DNA from: Actinomyces oris
GTDB taxonomy: Bacteria; Actinomycetota; Actinomycetes; Actinomycetales; Actinomycetaceae
Direction: 5' to 3'
Length of the DNA: 64,000 nucleotides
Assembly: GCF_001553935.1 (NCBI RefSeq)
Contig: NZ_CP014232.1
Coordinates: 2,666,001-2,730,000, forward strand
The translations under genes were made by a program, and so were the position numbers. Shown piece after piece: positions 1-6,566 of this stretch. How positions within the stretch are numbered: position 1 is the first letter of the stretch; each line of letters opens with the position of its first letter. Below the pieces are notes generated by a model that made no database searches, had not been told where the DNA came from, and saw only the letters and a program-made list of their open reading frames with translations.

Positions 1-1505
1 TCATCATTGGGACCGAGCGTGTTGATCGTGTAGCTGGTGGACAGGTCGAGTCCATAGCGCTGCGCGTAGGCGCTGGTGCAGGCGACCTCGACCTGAGGGT
101 CATTCGCCATGGCCTCGGTGGCGCTGGAAGCGGTCGTGGCCGGATCGAAGGTTCCGCCGGCGAAGACGATCCAGTCGGCCTGGGAGCAGTCGACCTGGCT
201 GACGCTCGTGCCGCCCACGACCGAGGTCGTCCGGCTCAGGCAGGTCCCCAGAGGCCACGGCATGTCGTCGGAGTAGGGGATGCCCTGGGCGTTGACCTGC
301 GCGGGAGTCGGGGCGGATGTCGGGGAGGACGAAGCCTTCCGGGAGCCGGGGACGGTTGCCCGGGCCGTAGCCGAGGGGCGGCTGCCGGCGCCCTGCTCCG
401 CTCGGGCCCCGGCATGTAGGACGGGCGAGGCAGAGGCCCGCTGGACTGCCCGGTTCGCTGACGGCACCGAGTCGATGAGCCTCACGGCGCCCAGCACAGC
501 GGCGGAGATGACGACGCCCGCTGTCACACCCAGTGCCAGGAGCATCAGTGCCCTGCTCGAGCGGCGCGAGCCGTCTGTGGGCGTCGAGATCGCCGCAGGC
601 AGGGGGTGGGAATCCCGTAGCGCCGAGTGAGGGGTGCTGAACGCGCCGTTCGAGAGCCCGCCGGCCCGAGTCAGTGCTTCGGTCAGCTCGTTGCCGTCGC
701 GGTACCGCTGAGCGGGGTCGGGGTGCAGCGCCCGGTCGAGCAGCGGACGTAACGCCTCGGGGATGCGCGCGTCGGAGGTGTCGATGGGCACCGACAGGTG
801 GTTGATGATCTCCGGCAGGCTCTGGGGGGCGCCGTCGGCTGTGCGTCGAGGACCGCGTCCGGTCAAGAGCGCGAAGAGAACGGCCCCCATCGACCACACG
901 TCGCCCCTGGGTGAGGGCGCGGCCAGGGTGAAGGCCTCCGGGGGAGCGAAGTCCGGCGTCATCGTCTCCAGGGTGACGGAGGAGTCGATGCCCTCGCGCT
1001 GGACGGCGGCCAGGCCGAAGTCGCTCAGACGCGGGCTTCCATAAGCGTCAATGAGGATGTTTCCGGGCTTGATGTCGCGGTGGAGGACCCCGACGTCGTG
1101 AGCAGCGCCCAGGGCGGAGCACACGGCCGTGACGATGCTGACGGCCTGAGCGGCGCTGAGCTCGCCGTGCTGCAGGACCTGGGCCAAGGAACCCCCGTCA
1201 CAGCGTTCCATGACCAGGTAGGGGCGCCCGTCGGGAAGCACTCCGGAGTCGATCAGCGAGACCGCGTTCGGGTGCCCACTGATCCGGCTGGCGGCCGCCA
1301 TCTCCCGCATGAAACGTCGGCGGTTTCGCTCGTCGTGCAGCGGCCTGGAGTCGATCTTGACAGCCACTGGGCGCCCCAACGAGACCTGCTCCCCGGCGTA
1401 GACGGTGGCGAATCCTCCCTGACCCAGCACCTGCCCCAGACGGACACCGGGCACAGGCGGCGCCACGTGCCCAGAAGCACCGGAAACAGGGAGGGGACTG
1501 CTCAT
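1..1505 (-). CDS. Membrane-anchored serine/threonine protein kinase (3' end outside window)
   Basis: The gene reads leftward and runs off the window edge, so its C-terminus is missing. The kinase domain covers about residues 20-285: a glycine-rich loop (LGQGGFATVYAG), the lysine of VAVK at 50, HRDIKPGN at 142-149 and DFG at 162-164. One membrane segment follows at about 319-341, then a Ser/Pro/Ala-rich linker and an outside domain with spaced cysteines (GTCL, VDCSQADW, VACTSAYA). That part resembles the septum-formation type domain of actinobacterial surface proteins; this is inference. It phosphorylates proteins on Ser/Thr inside the cell, with the outer part perhaps sensing the wall. An in-frame ATG at 1532 would add nine residues; neither start has a clear ribosome site, and a stop at 1560-1562 limits extension. 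Confidence 0.9.
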   Translation of the reverse strand, partial: MSSPLPVSGASGHVAPPVPGVRLGQVLGQGGFATVYAGEQVSLGRPVAVKIDSRPLHDERNRRRFMREMAAASRISGHPNAVSLIDSGVLPDGRPYLVMERCDGGSLAQVLQHGELSAAQAVSIVTAVCSALGAAHDVGVLHRDIKPGNILIDAYGSPRLSDFGLAAVQREGIDSSVTLETMTPDFAPPEAFTLAAPSPRGDVWSMGAVLFALLTGRGPRRTADGAPQSLPEIINHLSVPIDTSDARIPEALRPLLDRALHPDPAQRYRDGNELTEALTRAGGLSNGAFSTPHSALRDSHPLPAAISTPTDGSRRSSRALMLLALGVTAGVVISAAVLGAVRLIDSVPSANRAVQRASASPVLHAGARAEQGAGSRPSATARATVPGSRKASSSPTSAPTPAQVNAQGIPYSDDMPWPLGTCLSRTTSVVGGTSVSQVDCSQADWIVFAGGTFDPATTASSATEAMANDPQVEVACTSAYAQRYGLDLSTSYTINTLGPND

Positions 1506-1629
1506 GGGCACATGATCGTTGCGCGTGCGCATCGGTGCAAACCCGCCATTCCCTGAGCCTCATCGTCCAGGGGCCTCCCGCTGACCGTCTGCGTCGGGCG
1601 CCGTCGGCTACAGCGTTGCCGCAAACCGT

Positions 1630-1671
1630 GAGGGCCTCCTGCCGACATACGTCATTCGGCAAGAGGCCCTC
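1630..1671. terminator. Intrinsic terminator hairpin
   Basis: Arms of 15 bases at 1630-1644 and 1657-1671 pair with a single G-U wobble around a 12-base loop. It lies 53 bases beyond the stop of the Cys-rich gene and upstream of the kinase gene, so it most likely ends the arsR-metallothionein transcript. Confidence 0.75.
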
Positions 1672-1724
1672 ATGGAGGCGCACCCGATGGACGCGGTGCG
1701 TTCAGGGGTGACTGACTGATTCGA

Positions 1725-2048
1725 TCAGGCGGCGTGCGTGCAGGTCGGGCAGGTGCAGTCCTCGCAGGTGCACGAGGAGCAGGAGTCCGAGCAGTGCTCG
1801 CACGAGCAGGTGTTGTGGTTGCAGGTGGGGCAGGTGCAGTCCTCGCACTCGCACACGGCGCAGGGGTCCGAGCAGTGCTCGCACGAGCAGGTGTCGCACT
1901 CGTCGTAGTGGCCGTTGTCCTCGTGGTGGGCGTGGCCGTTGTGAATGTAGTCCACGTGGTCTCCGTGGATGACGGCCAGGTGCCCGCAGTCGGGGCCGTG
2001 GGTGTGCTGGTGGGCCTCAGCGGGGCGGTGCTCAGTGGTGGCAGTCAT
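1725..2048 (-). CDS. Cys/His-rich metallothionein-like metal-binding protein with duplicated Cys module
   Basis: The 107-residue product has 20 Cys and 16 His. Residues 1-45 are His-rich (HTHGPDCGH, HGDHVDYIHNGHAHH), as in small zinc-associated proteins. The rest is two copies of a 27-residue module built on CSCEHCSD, a second CxC cluster and CEDCTCPTC; the DNA repeats with an 81-base period. Clustered CxC and CxxC motifs with almost no hydrophobic residues suggest a cytoplasmic metal-thiolate store or chaperone, probably for zinc given the regulator beside it. The start at 2048 is chosen because AAGGAG lies 7 bases upstream; this overlaps the end of the arsR gene by 17 bases, so the two are probably translationally coupled. 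No aromatic core or enzyme motif is visible. Metal identity is inference. Confidence 0.85.
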   Translation of the reverse strand: MTATTEHRPAEAHQHTHGPDCGHLAVIHGDHVDYIHNGHAHHEDNGHYDECDTCSCEHCSDPCAVCECEDCTCPTCNHNTCSCEHCSDSCSSCTCEDCTCPTCTHAA

Positions 2049-2361
2049 GATCGTGCTCCTTCGTGTGTTCAAGGGTGTCGATGAAGATGGATGCGACATG
2101 GTCGTCGATGAGGGAGTAGCTCTGGCGCTTGCCGTCGCGGACCGACTCGACCAGGTGGGCGTTGCGCAGGACCCGCAGGTGGTGCGAGACCAGGGGCTGG
2201 GAGACGCCGAGGAACGTCACCAGCTCGGTGACGTCAGCCGGTGAGCTGATGAGGCGGTAGACGATGCTCGCCCTCATGGGGTGAGCCAGCGCCTTGAACA
2301 GCTGCACCACGGCCGAGTCCTCCCCGAGGGGGGCCTCCGGTGGTGTGGCGACCTTTCGCAT
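2032..2361 (-). CDS. ArsR/SmtB-family zinc-type metal-sensing repressor
   Basis: This 109-residue winged-helix protein has the ArsR core (FKALAHPMRASIVYRL) and recognition helix (VSQPLVSHHLRVLRNAHLV). Near the C-terminus D86, H88, H99 and E102 reproduce the spacing of the alpha-5 zinc site of cyanobacterial SmtB (D-x-H, ten residues, H-x2-E). The alpha-3 cysteine motif of arsenic and cadmium sensors is absent. A further His-rich tail (HDHDCHH) follows. It should repress its own promoter and the downstream metallothionein-like gene until zinc binds. The mRNA looks leaderless: the -10 box ends 7 bases before the ATG. The next gene starts inside its last codons. Confidence 0.93.
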   Translation of the reverse strand: MRKVATPPEAPLGEDSAVVQLFKALAHPMRASIVYRLISSPADVTELVTFLGVSQPLVSHHLRVLRNAHLVESVRDGKRQSYSLIDDHVASIFIDTLEHTKEHDHDCHH

Positions 2362-2368
2362 ACAAGGG

Positions 2369-2396
2369 ATTTTATATCAACTCGCCTTGATGTCAA
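2369..2396 (-). promoter_or_regulatory. arsR promoter with embedded operator
   Basis: On the minus strand TTGACA (2391-2396) and TAAAAT (2369-2374) are 16 bases apart, and the ATG follows 7 bases after the -10, predicting a leaderless transcript. An inverted repeat ATATCAA-6-TTGATGT (2374-2393, one mismatch) fills the spacer, the expected place for an ArsR/SmtB repressor to block polymerase. Confidence 0.75.
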
Positions 2397-2431
2397 CCGA
2401 CCTTCCATGATGCGCGTGTGTGCGACTCGGG

Positions 2432-2437
2432 TAGCAT
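2432..2437 (+). promoter_or_regulatory. -10 box TAGCAT of the phosphodiesterase gene
   Basis: TAGCAT is followed by 7 bases and the ATG at 2445. This spacing puts the transcript start at the start codon, and there is no ribosome site. Confidence 0.5.
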
Positions 2438-2444
2438 GCCGGCC

Positions 2445-3218
2445 ATGTCATCGGTGACCTCAGACAGTGGTGGGCACGTGTGCGGCGAGGGGCGCATGAT
2501 CTTCGGGCACCGGGGCCTGAGCTCGCTGGCCCCGGAGAACACCATGGCCGCTTTCCGTTGTGCGCTGGATCATCAGGTGACGTGGGTGGAGGCCGACGTC
2601 GACGTCATCGCCGACGGAACAGTCATCATCTGCCATGACTCCACCCTGGACCGGACCACGAATCGCGCCGGTCGGTACGACGACCTGACGGTGGCCGATC
2701 TGGCGGGCATCGACGCCGGAGGCTGGTTCTCCCCTCGGTTTGTGGGTGAGCCGCTGCCCGCCCTGAGCGATCTCATCGACCTCATGAATGACGCCGGCCT
2801 GAACGCCAACATCGAGATCAAGCCCAATGAGACCGGCAAGGAGGCGACCTTGCGTCTCATCGACGGTGTCATCACACAGCTCGAGCGCCTGCGCCCCGAC
2901 GTCAAGGTCATCGTCTCCTCCTTCAGCCACCTCCTGCTCCACCTGTTCAAGCAGCGCGCCCCGGAGGTCCCCGTGGGGTGCCTCTATGAGAGTCGTGCGC
3001 TGTCGGGTGATTGGAGGAGCACCCTTGAGATCGTGGGCGCCGACTTCATCCATCCCGAGGACTCCGGCCTGACCCGGCAGCAGGTCCAGGAGTTTCGGGA
3101 TGCGGGCTATGGCGTCAACGTCTGGACCGTCAACTCGCCCAGCCGAGCCAACGAGCTCTTCAACTGGGGCGTGACCGGTGTCATCTCCGACGTCCCTCAC
3201 CGGATCCCTCGCGGCTGA
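2445..3218 (+). CDS. Glycerophosphodiester phosphodiesterase
   Basis: The protein has the GDPD TIM-barrel signatures: HRGLSSLAPENTMAAF with the catalytic His and Glu, EADVDVIADGTVIICHD with metal ligands and the second catalytic His, then NIEIK and the closing VNVWTVNSP/GVISDVP strands. It hydrolyses glycerophosphodiesters to glycerol-3-phosphate and an alcohol, recycling lipid head groups. No signal peptide is seen, so it is probably cytoplasmic. The start at 2445 is preferred because of the -10 box TAGCAT just before it; an in-frame GTG at 2418 and ATG at 2436 would add up to nine residues. It stands alone, 57 bases before the next gene, which has its own promoter. Confidence 0.92.
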   Translation: MSSVTSDSGGHVCGEGRMIFGHRGLSSLAPENTMAAFRCALDHQVTWVEADVDVIADGTVIICHDSTLDRTTNRAGRYDDLTVADLAGIDAGGWFSPRFVGEPLPALSDLIDLMNDAGLNANIEIKPNETGKEATLRLIDGVITQLERLRPDVKVIVSSFSHLLLHLFKQRAPEVPVGCLYESRALSGDWRSTLEIVGADFIHPEDSGLTRQQVQEFRDAGYGVNVWTVNSPSRANELFNWGVTGVISDVPHRIPRG

Positions 3219-3263
3219 CGTTCTCCTGCCTTCGGAATGCTGTGTGAGACCTGTCACTCGCGG

Positions 3264-3269
3264 TAGGGT
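3264..3269 (+). promoter_or_regulatory. -10 box TAGGGT of the YciO-type gene
   Basis: TAGGGT is followed by 6 bases and the ATG at 3276, again predicting a leaderless mRNA. No Shine-Dalgarno sequence is present. Confidence 0.5.
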
Positions 3270-3275
3270 GGGCGC

Positions 3276-3893
3276 ATGGCACGCTACATCGAGCTCCACC
3301 CCGTCAATCCTCAGGCCCGTCTCGTTGAGAAGGTCGTCGACACCTTGCGCGACGGCGGCCTGGTCGCCTACCCCACCGACTCCGGGTACGCCCTGGCCTG
3401 CGCGCCGGGCAACAAGGAGGGACTGGACCGCATCCGCACCATCCGCCAGCTCGACGGCAAGCACAACTTCACCTTCGTGTGCGCCGACTTCGGCCAGGTC
3501 GGGCCGCTGGCCATCGTGGGCAACAACGCCTTCAGGCTCATCAAGCGGCTCACCCCGGGGCCGTGGACCTTCATCCTCAAGGGGACCAAGGACGTACCCC
3601 GGATGACGCTCAACCCCAAGAAGCACACGCTGGGAGTGCGCATCCCCGACCACGCCATCACCCAGTCGCTCGTCGCCGAGTTCGGCGCCCCCATCCTGTC
3701 CTCCACCTTCATCCGTCCCGGCCAGGAGGAGCCCGAGACCAACGGGTGGGAGATCCAGGACTCTCTGGGGCACCTCATCGACGTCGTCATCGAGGGGCCG
3801 GTCGGGCAGGGCGAGCCCACCACCGTCGTCGACCTGACTGACGACGTCCCCGAGGTGCTGCGCGAGGGCGCCGGAGACATCAGCCTCCTGTGA
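3276..3893 (+). CDS. Sua5/YciO/YrdC-family protein, YciO type
   Basis: The 205-residue protein is a single YrdC-like domain and resembles the YciO branch along its whole length: IHP-type opening (ELHPVNPQARL), YPTDSGYALAC, IRQLDGKHNFTFVC, TPGPWTFILKGTKDVPR, LGVRIPDHAI and the ending TVVDLTDD...REGAGD. YrdC/Sua5 proteins make threonylcarbamoyl-AMP from threonine, bicarbonate and ATP for t6A in tRNA. YciO proteins keep the fold, but their role and activity are less certain, so the function here may be related rather than identical. The KxR-type substrate residues near the N-terminus of true Sua5 (KxRP) are not obvious. Confidence 0.88.
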   Translation: MARYIELHPVNPQARLVEKVVDTLRDGGLVAYPTDSGYALACAPGNKEGLDRIRTIRQLDGKHNFTFVCADFGQVGPLAIVGNNAFRLIKRLTPGPWTFILKGTKDVPRMTLNPKKHTLGVRIPDHAITQSLVAEFGAPILSSTFIRPGQEEPETNGWEIQDSLGHLIDVVIEGPVGQGEPTTVVDLTDDVPEVLREGAGDISLL

Positions 3894-3894
3894 C

Positions 3895-3935
3895 CGACCT
3901 GTGGCCGACCTGCGACCGACCTGCGACCGACTCGG
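3895..3935. repeat. Short degenerate tandem repeat
   Basis: Four imperfect copies of a 10-11 base unit (CCGACCTGNG) follow the stop of the YciO-type gene. The rest of the gap to 4045 holds only the rarA promoter. Confidence 0.5.
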
Positions 3936-4032
3936 CCATCGCCGCGCTGGCGGTGCTTGCCGGGTCTGCTTCCACGTCAGGCCTTGCAAGCGCCTGAGTA
4001 TCGTGCGTCCGCGGGGCCGGCGTCAGGGGAGA

Positions 4033-4038
4033 TAGGGT
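4033..4038 (+). promoter_or_regulatory. -10 box TAGGGT of rarA
   Basis: TAGGGT is followed by 7 bases and the ATG at 4046; the predicted transcript is leaderless. Confidence 0.5.
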
Positions 4039-4045
4039 CGGGTCC

Positions 4046-5461
4046 ATGGACCTGTTCGAGTCGGCCGGCACGGATGACGCCGGGATCCCCGTGGACTCCC
4101 ACGCGCCGCTGGCGGTGCGGATGCGTCCGCGCACGCTCGACGAGCTTCAGGGGCAGGCACACCTGCTCACCCCCGGATCGCCTCTGCGCCGCCTCGTGGA
4201 GCCGGCCGAGGCGAGCGGGGGCTCCCATGCTGGTGAACGGGGCGCCGCCGCGCGGCCGTCTAGCTCCTCCCTGTCCTCGGTCATCCTGTGGGGCCCACCC
4301 GGAACCGGCAAGACGACGCTGGCCTACCTGGTGGCACGGGGCAGCGGCCGCAGGTTCGTGGAGCTGTCGGCGGTCACGGCCGGCGTCAAGGACGTGCGCG
4401 CCGTCGTCTCCGATGCCCGGCGCCGTCTGGCGGCGGGGGAGGAGACGGTGCTGTTCATCGACGAGGTGCATCGTTTCTCCCGCTCCCAGCAGGATGCCCT
4501 GCTACCGAGCGTGGAGAACCGGTGGGTGACGCTCATCGCGGCCACCACGGAGAACCCGTCCTTCAGCGTTGTTTCACCGCTCCTGTCCCGCTCCCTGCTC
4601 CTGACGCTCCAGCCTCTGGGTGCCGACGATATCGGGCGCCTGATCGATCGCGCGCTGGATGACGAGCGGGGCCTGGCCGGCACCGTGGGCATCAGCGAGG
4701 AGGCGCGCGGGCAGATCGTGCGCATGGCCGGCTCCGACGCCCGCAAAGCGCTCACCGTGCTGGAGGCCGCCGCCGGCACGGTCCTGGCGCAGACGCCCGC
4801 TTCCGGCACGTCGCCTCTCATCGAGGTGGCCGACGTCGAGCGGGCCGCGGACGTGGCAGCGGTGCGTTACGACCGCGCCGGAGACCAGCACTACGACGTC
4901 ATCAGCGCCTTCATCAAGTCGATGCGCGGCTCGGACCCCGACGCCACCATGCACTACCTGGCGCGCATGATCGCCGCTGGGGAGGACCCCCGCTACATCG
5001 CCCGGCGCATCGTCATTCACGCCGCCGAGGACGTGGGGCTCGCCGACCCGACGGTGCTGTCCACCGCCGTGGCCGCCCAGCAGGCGGTTGCCATGATCGG
5101 GATGCCGGAGTCCGGGCTCATCCTGGCCGAGGCCGCGCTCGCAGTGGCCACCGCTCCCAAGTCCAACGCGGTCACTGTGGCGCTCAACGAGTCGCTGGCC
5201 GATGTGCGGGCCGGGAAGGCCGCGGCCGTGCCCGCTCACCTGCGCGATGCCCACTACGCCGGGGCCGAGGGGCTCGGGCACGGCAAGGGCTACCGCTACC
5301 CGCACGACTTCCCCCACGCCGTCGTCGGCCAGCAGTACCTGCCCGACGGGCTCGAGGGCAGCCGGTACTACCGGCCCACAGGAAACGGCTTCGAGAAGCA
5401 GCTGACCTCCCGCCTCGAGGCGGTCAGGCGCATCCTCGATGAGCGACAGCACGCATCATGA
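4046..5461 (+). CDS. rarA: Replication-associated recombination protein A (AAA+ ATPase)
   Basis: The 471-residue protein belongs to the RarA/MgsA/WRNIP1 group. It has [20 protein letters not shown] at the N-terminus, Walker [10 protein letters not shown] at 83-91, Walker [16 protein letters not shown], the sensor TTENPSF and SRSLLLTL, and the C-terminal tetramerisation part ([27 protein letters not shown]). Family members act at stalled replication forks with SSB and DNA polymerase. A Ser/Ala/Gly-rich stretch of about 25 residues (53-77) between the first motif and Walker A looks like a lineage-specific insertion. A hairpin follows directly after the stop, so it is likely transcribed alone. 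Confidence 0.95.
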   Translation: MDLFESAGTDDAGIPVDSHAPLAVRMRPRTLDELQGQAHLLTPGSPLRRLVEPAEASGGSHAGERGAAARPSSSSLSSVILWGPPGTGKTTLAYLVARGSGRRFVELSAVTAGVKDVRAVVSDARRRLAAGEETVLFIDEVHRFSRSQQDALLPSVENRWVTLIAATTENPSFSVVSPLLSRSLLLTLQPLGADDIGRLIDRALDDERGLAGTVGISEEARGQIVRMAGSDARKALTVLEAAAGTVLAQTPASGTSPLIEVADVERAADVAAVRYDRAGDQHYDVISAFIKSMRGSDPDATMHYLARMIAAGEDPRYIARRIVIHAAEDVGLADPTVLSTAVAAQQAVAMIGMPESGLILAEAALAVATAPKSNAVTVALNESLADVRAGKAAAVPAHLRDAHYAGAEGLGHGKGYRYPHDFPHAVVGQQYLPDGLEGSRYYRPTGNGFEKQLTSRLEAVRRILDERQHAS

Positions 5462-5464
5462 ATG

Positions 5465-5493
5465 CCTCAAGTGGGGGCGGGCAGAGCTTGAGG
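5465..5493 (+). terminator. Hairpin after rarA
   Basis: Perfect 7-base arms CCTCAAG (5465-5471) and CTTGAGG (5487-5493) sit 3 bases beyond the rarA stop. There is no T tract, as is common in high-GC genomes. Confidence 0.45.
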
Positions 5494-5709
5494 ACCGCCT
5501 CACACCGGGCGGTTCCAACCTGGGTTTTCGCCGGTGAGCACGCTACAGTTCTCGAGTTGTCCACATCGGAGACGGCAGGCTCCTGCTGCAGGTGCTACCG
5601 GTCGACGACGATGCGGACCTCCTGGGGTCCCGGCCCGAACCGAGGCTTGACCCCGCGCCGTCGCCTCCCGCCACGGCGTGCGACCATCGATCCGACAGGA
5701 ATGACACAC
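5494..5709 (+). promoter_or_regulatory. rpsD upstream region and probable long leader
   Basis: No gene is supported here, although the rpsD frame stays open back to 5458. A possible -10 box TACAGT lies at 5544-5549 with no clear -35, which would give a leader of about 155 bases. S4 represses its own mRNA in several bacteria, so a structured leader would not be surprising, but I recognise no described S4-binding motif. Confidence 0.35.
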
Positions 5710-6333
5710 ATGAGCTCTTCACGCTCCCGCCGCCAGGTGCGCCTCTCTCGCGCCCTCGGCATCCCGCTGACCCCCAAGGCCGTGCGCTACTTCGAGCGCC
5801 GCCCCTACGGCCCCGGTGAGCACGGCCGCGCCCGCCGCCGCACCGAGTCCGACTACGCCGTCCGCCTCAAGGAGAAGCAGCGCCTGCGCGCCCAGTACGG
5901 CATCCGCGAGGCCCAGCTCCAGCGCGTCTTCGAGGAGGCCCGTCGCGGCCAGGGCCTGACCGGTGAGTCCCTCGTCGAGCTGCTCGAGATGCGCCTGGAC
6001 GCCCTCGTCCTGCGCTCCGGGATCGCCCGCACCATCGCCCAGGCCCGCCAGGACGTGGTTCACCGCCACATCCTCGTTGACGGCAAGGTCGTGGACCGCC
6101 CCTCCTACCGCGTCAAGCCCGGACAGACCATCCAGGTTCGTCCCCGCTCCCAGGTGATGGTGCCCTTCCAGGTCGCCGCCGCCGGTGCGCACCGCGACGT
6201 GCTGCCCCCCGTCCCGGAGTACCTCAACGTGGACCTCGAGAAGCTCTCGGCCACGCTGGTGCGCCGCCCCAAGCGCGACGAGGTCCCCGTGACCTGTGAC
6301 GTCCAGATGGTCGTCGAGTACTACTCGCGCTGA
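5710..6333 (+). CDS. rpsD: 30S ribosomal protein S4
   Basis: The 207-residue protein has the usual S4 length and order: an RxxRRxGxxL-like N-terminus without zinc cysteines (RQVRLSRALGIPLTPKA), RRPYGPGEHG, RRRTESDYAVRLKEKQRLRAQYGI, and the S4 RNA-binding domain (RLDALVLRSGIA, ARQDVVHRHILVDGKVVDRPSYRVKPGQTIQV). It binds 16S rRNA early in 30S assembly. The start is placed at 5710 because AGGA lies 9 bases upstream; the ATG at 5701 directly abuts that site. A very stable hairpin follows the stop. Confidence 0.97.
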   Translation: MSSSRSRRQVRLSRALGIPLTPKAVRYFERRPYGPGEHGRARRRTESDYAVRLKEKQRLRAQYGIREAQLQRVFEEARRGQGLTGESLVELLEMRLDALVLRSGIARTIAQARQDVVHRHILVDGKVVDRPSYRVKPGQTIQVRPRSQVMVPFQVAAAGAHRDVLPPVPEYLNVDLEKLSATLVRRPKRDEVPVTCDVQMVVEYYSR

Positions 6334-6349
6334 CCCTCACGCCCACTTG

Positions 6350-6396
6350 ACGCCGGGGCGCCCCGGACCCATGAGAGGTTCGGGGCGCCCCGGCGT
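6350..6396 (+). terminator. Strong GC-rich terminator between rpsD and alaS
   Basis: Arms at 6350-6368 and 6378-6396 form a 19-base stem, of which the outer 16 pairs are perfect and one inner pair is G-U, around a 9-base loop. No T tract follows. Confidence 0.75.
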
Positions 6397-6566
6397 GGGA
6401 GTACGCTCACCATGGAGCAACCCGACCGGCTCCCAGCCCGCAGGCGACTGTTTCCACCGTCTCCACCGCATACCTGGCCGGCAGGTCATACCACAACGCC
6501 CACACGCCCAGCACCCGGCCCAAGAGCCGCAGTGCCCGGGCACACCTCGAACAGGATGAGGACCCC
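6397..6566 (+). promoter_or_regulatory. alaS promoter and leader region
   Basis: A possible -10 box TACGCT lies at about 6402-6407, which would leave a leader of roughly 150 bases ending in GATGAGGA before the ATG at 6567. No T-box stem with a conserved antiterminator bulge could be recognised, and no gene is supported. Confidence 0.35.

Noticed and set aside
1748..1910. Non-coding tandem repeat or CRISPR-like array
   Set aside because: The 81-base period is the coding repeat of the Cys module, and there are no spacers of unrelated sequence.
2460..3989. A 509-codon antisense frame over the phosphodiesterase and YciO-type genes
   Set aside because: It covers two real genes and the gap between them and its sequence follows their codon pattern in reverse.
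5458..5709. An 84-residue N-terminal extension of S4
   Set aside because: The frame is open, but S4 is complete from 5710 with a ribosome site, and the extension has no S4-like sequence and starts inside the rarA stop.
6397..6566. T-box riboswitch upstream of alaS
   Set aside because: The length would fit, but I could find no antiterminator bulge or specifier-loop pattern, and the terminator nearby ends rpsD instead.
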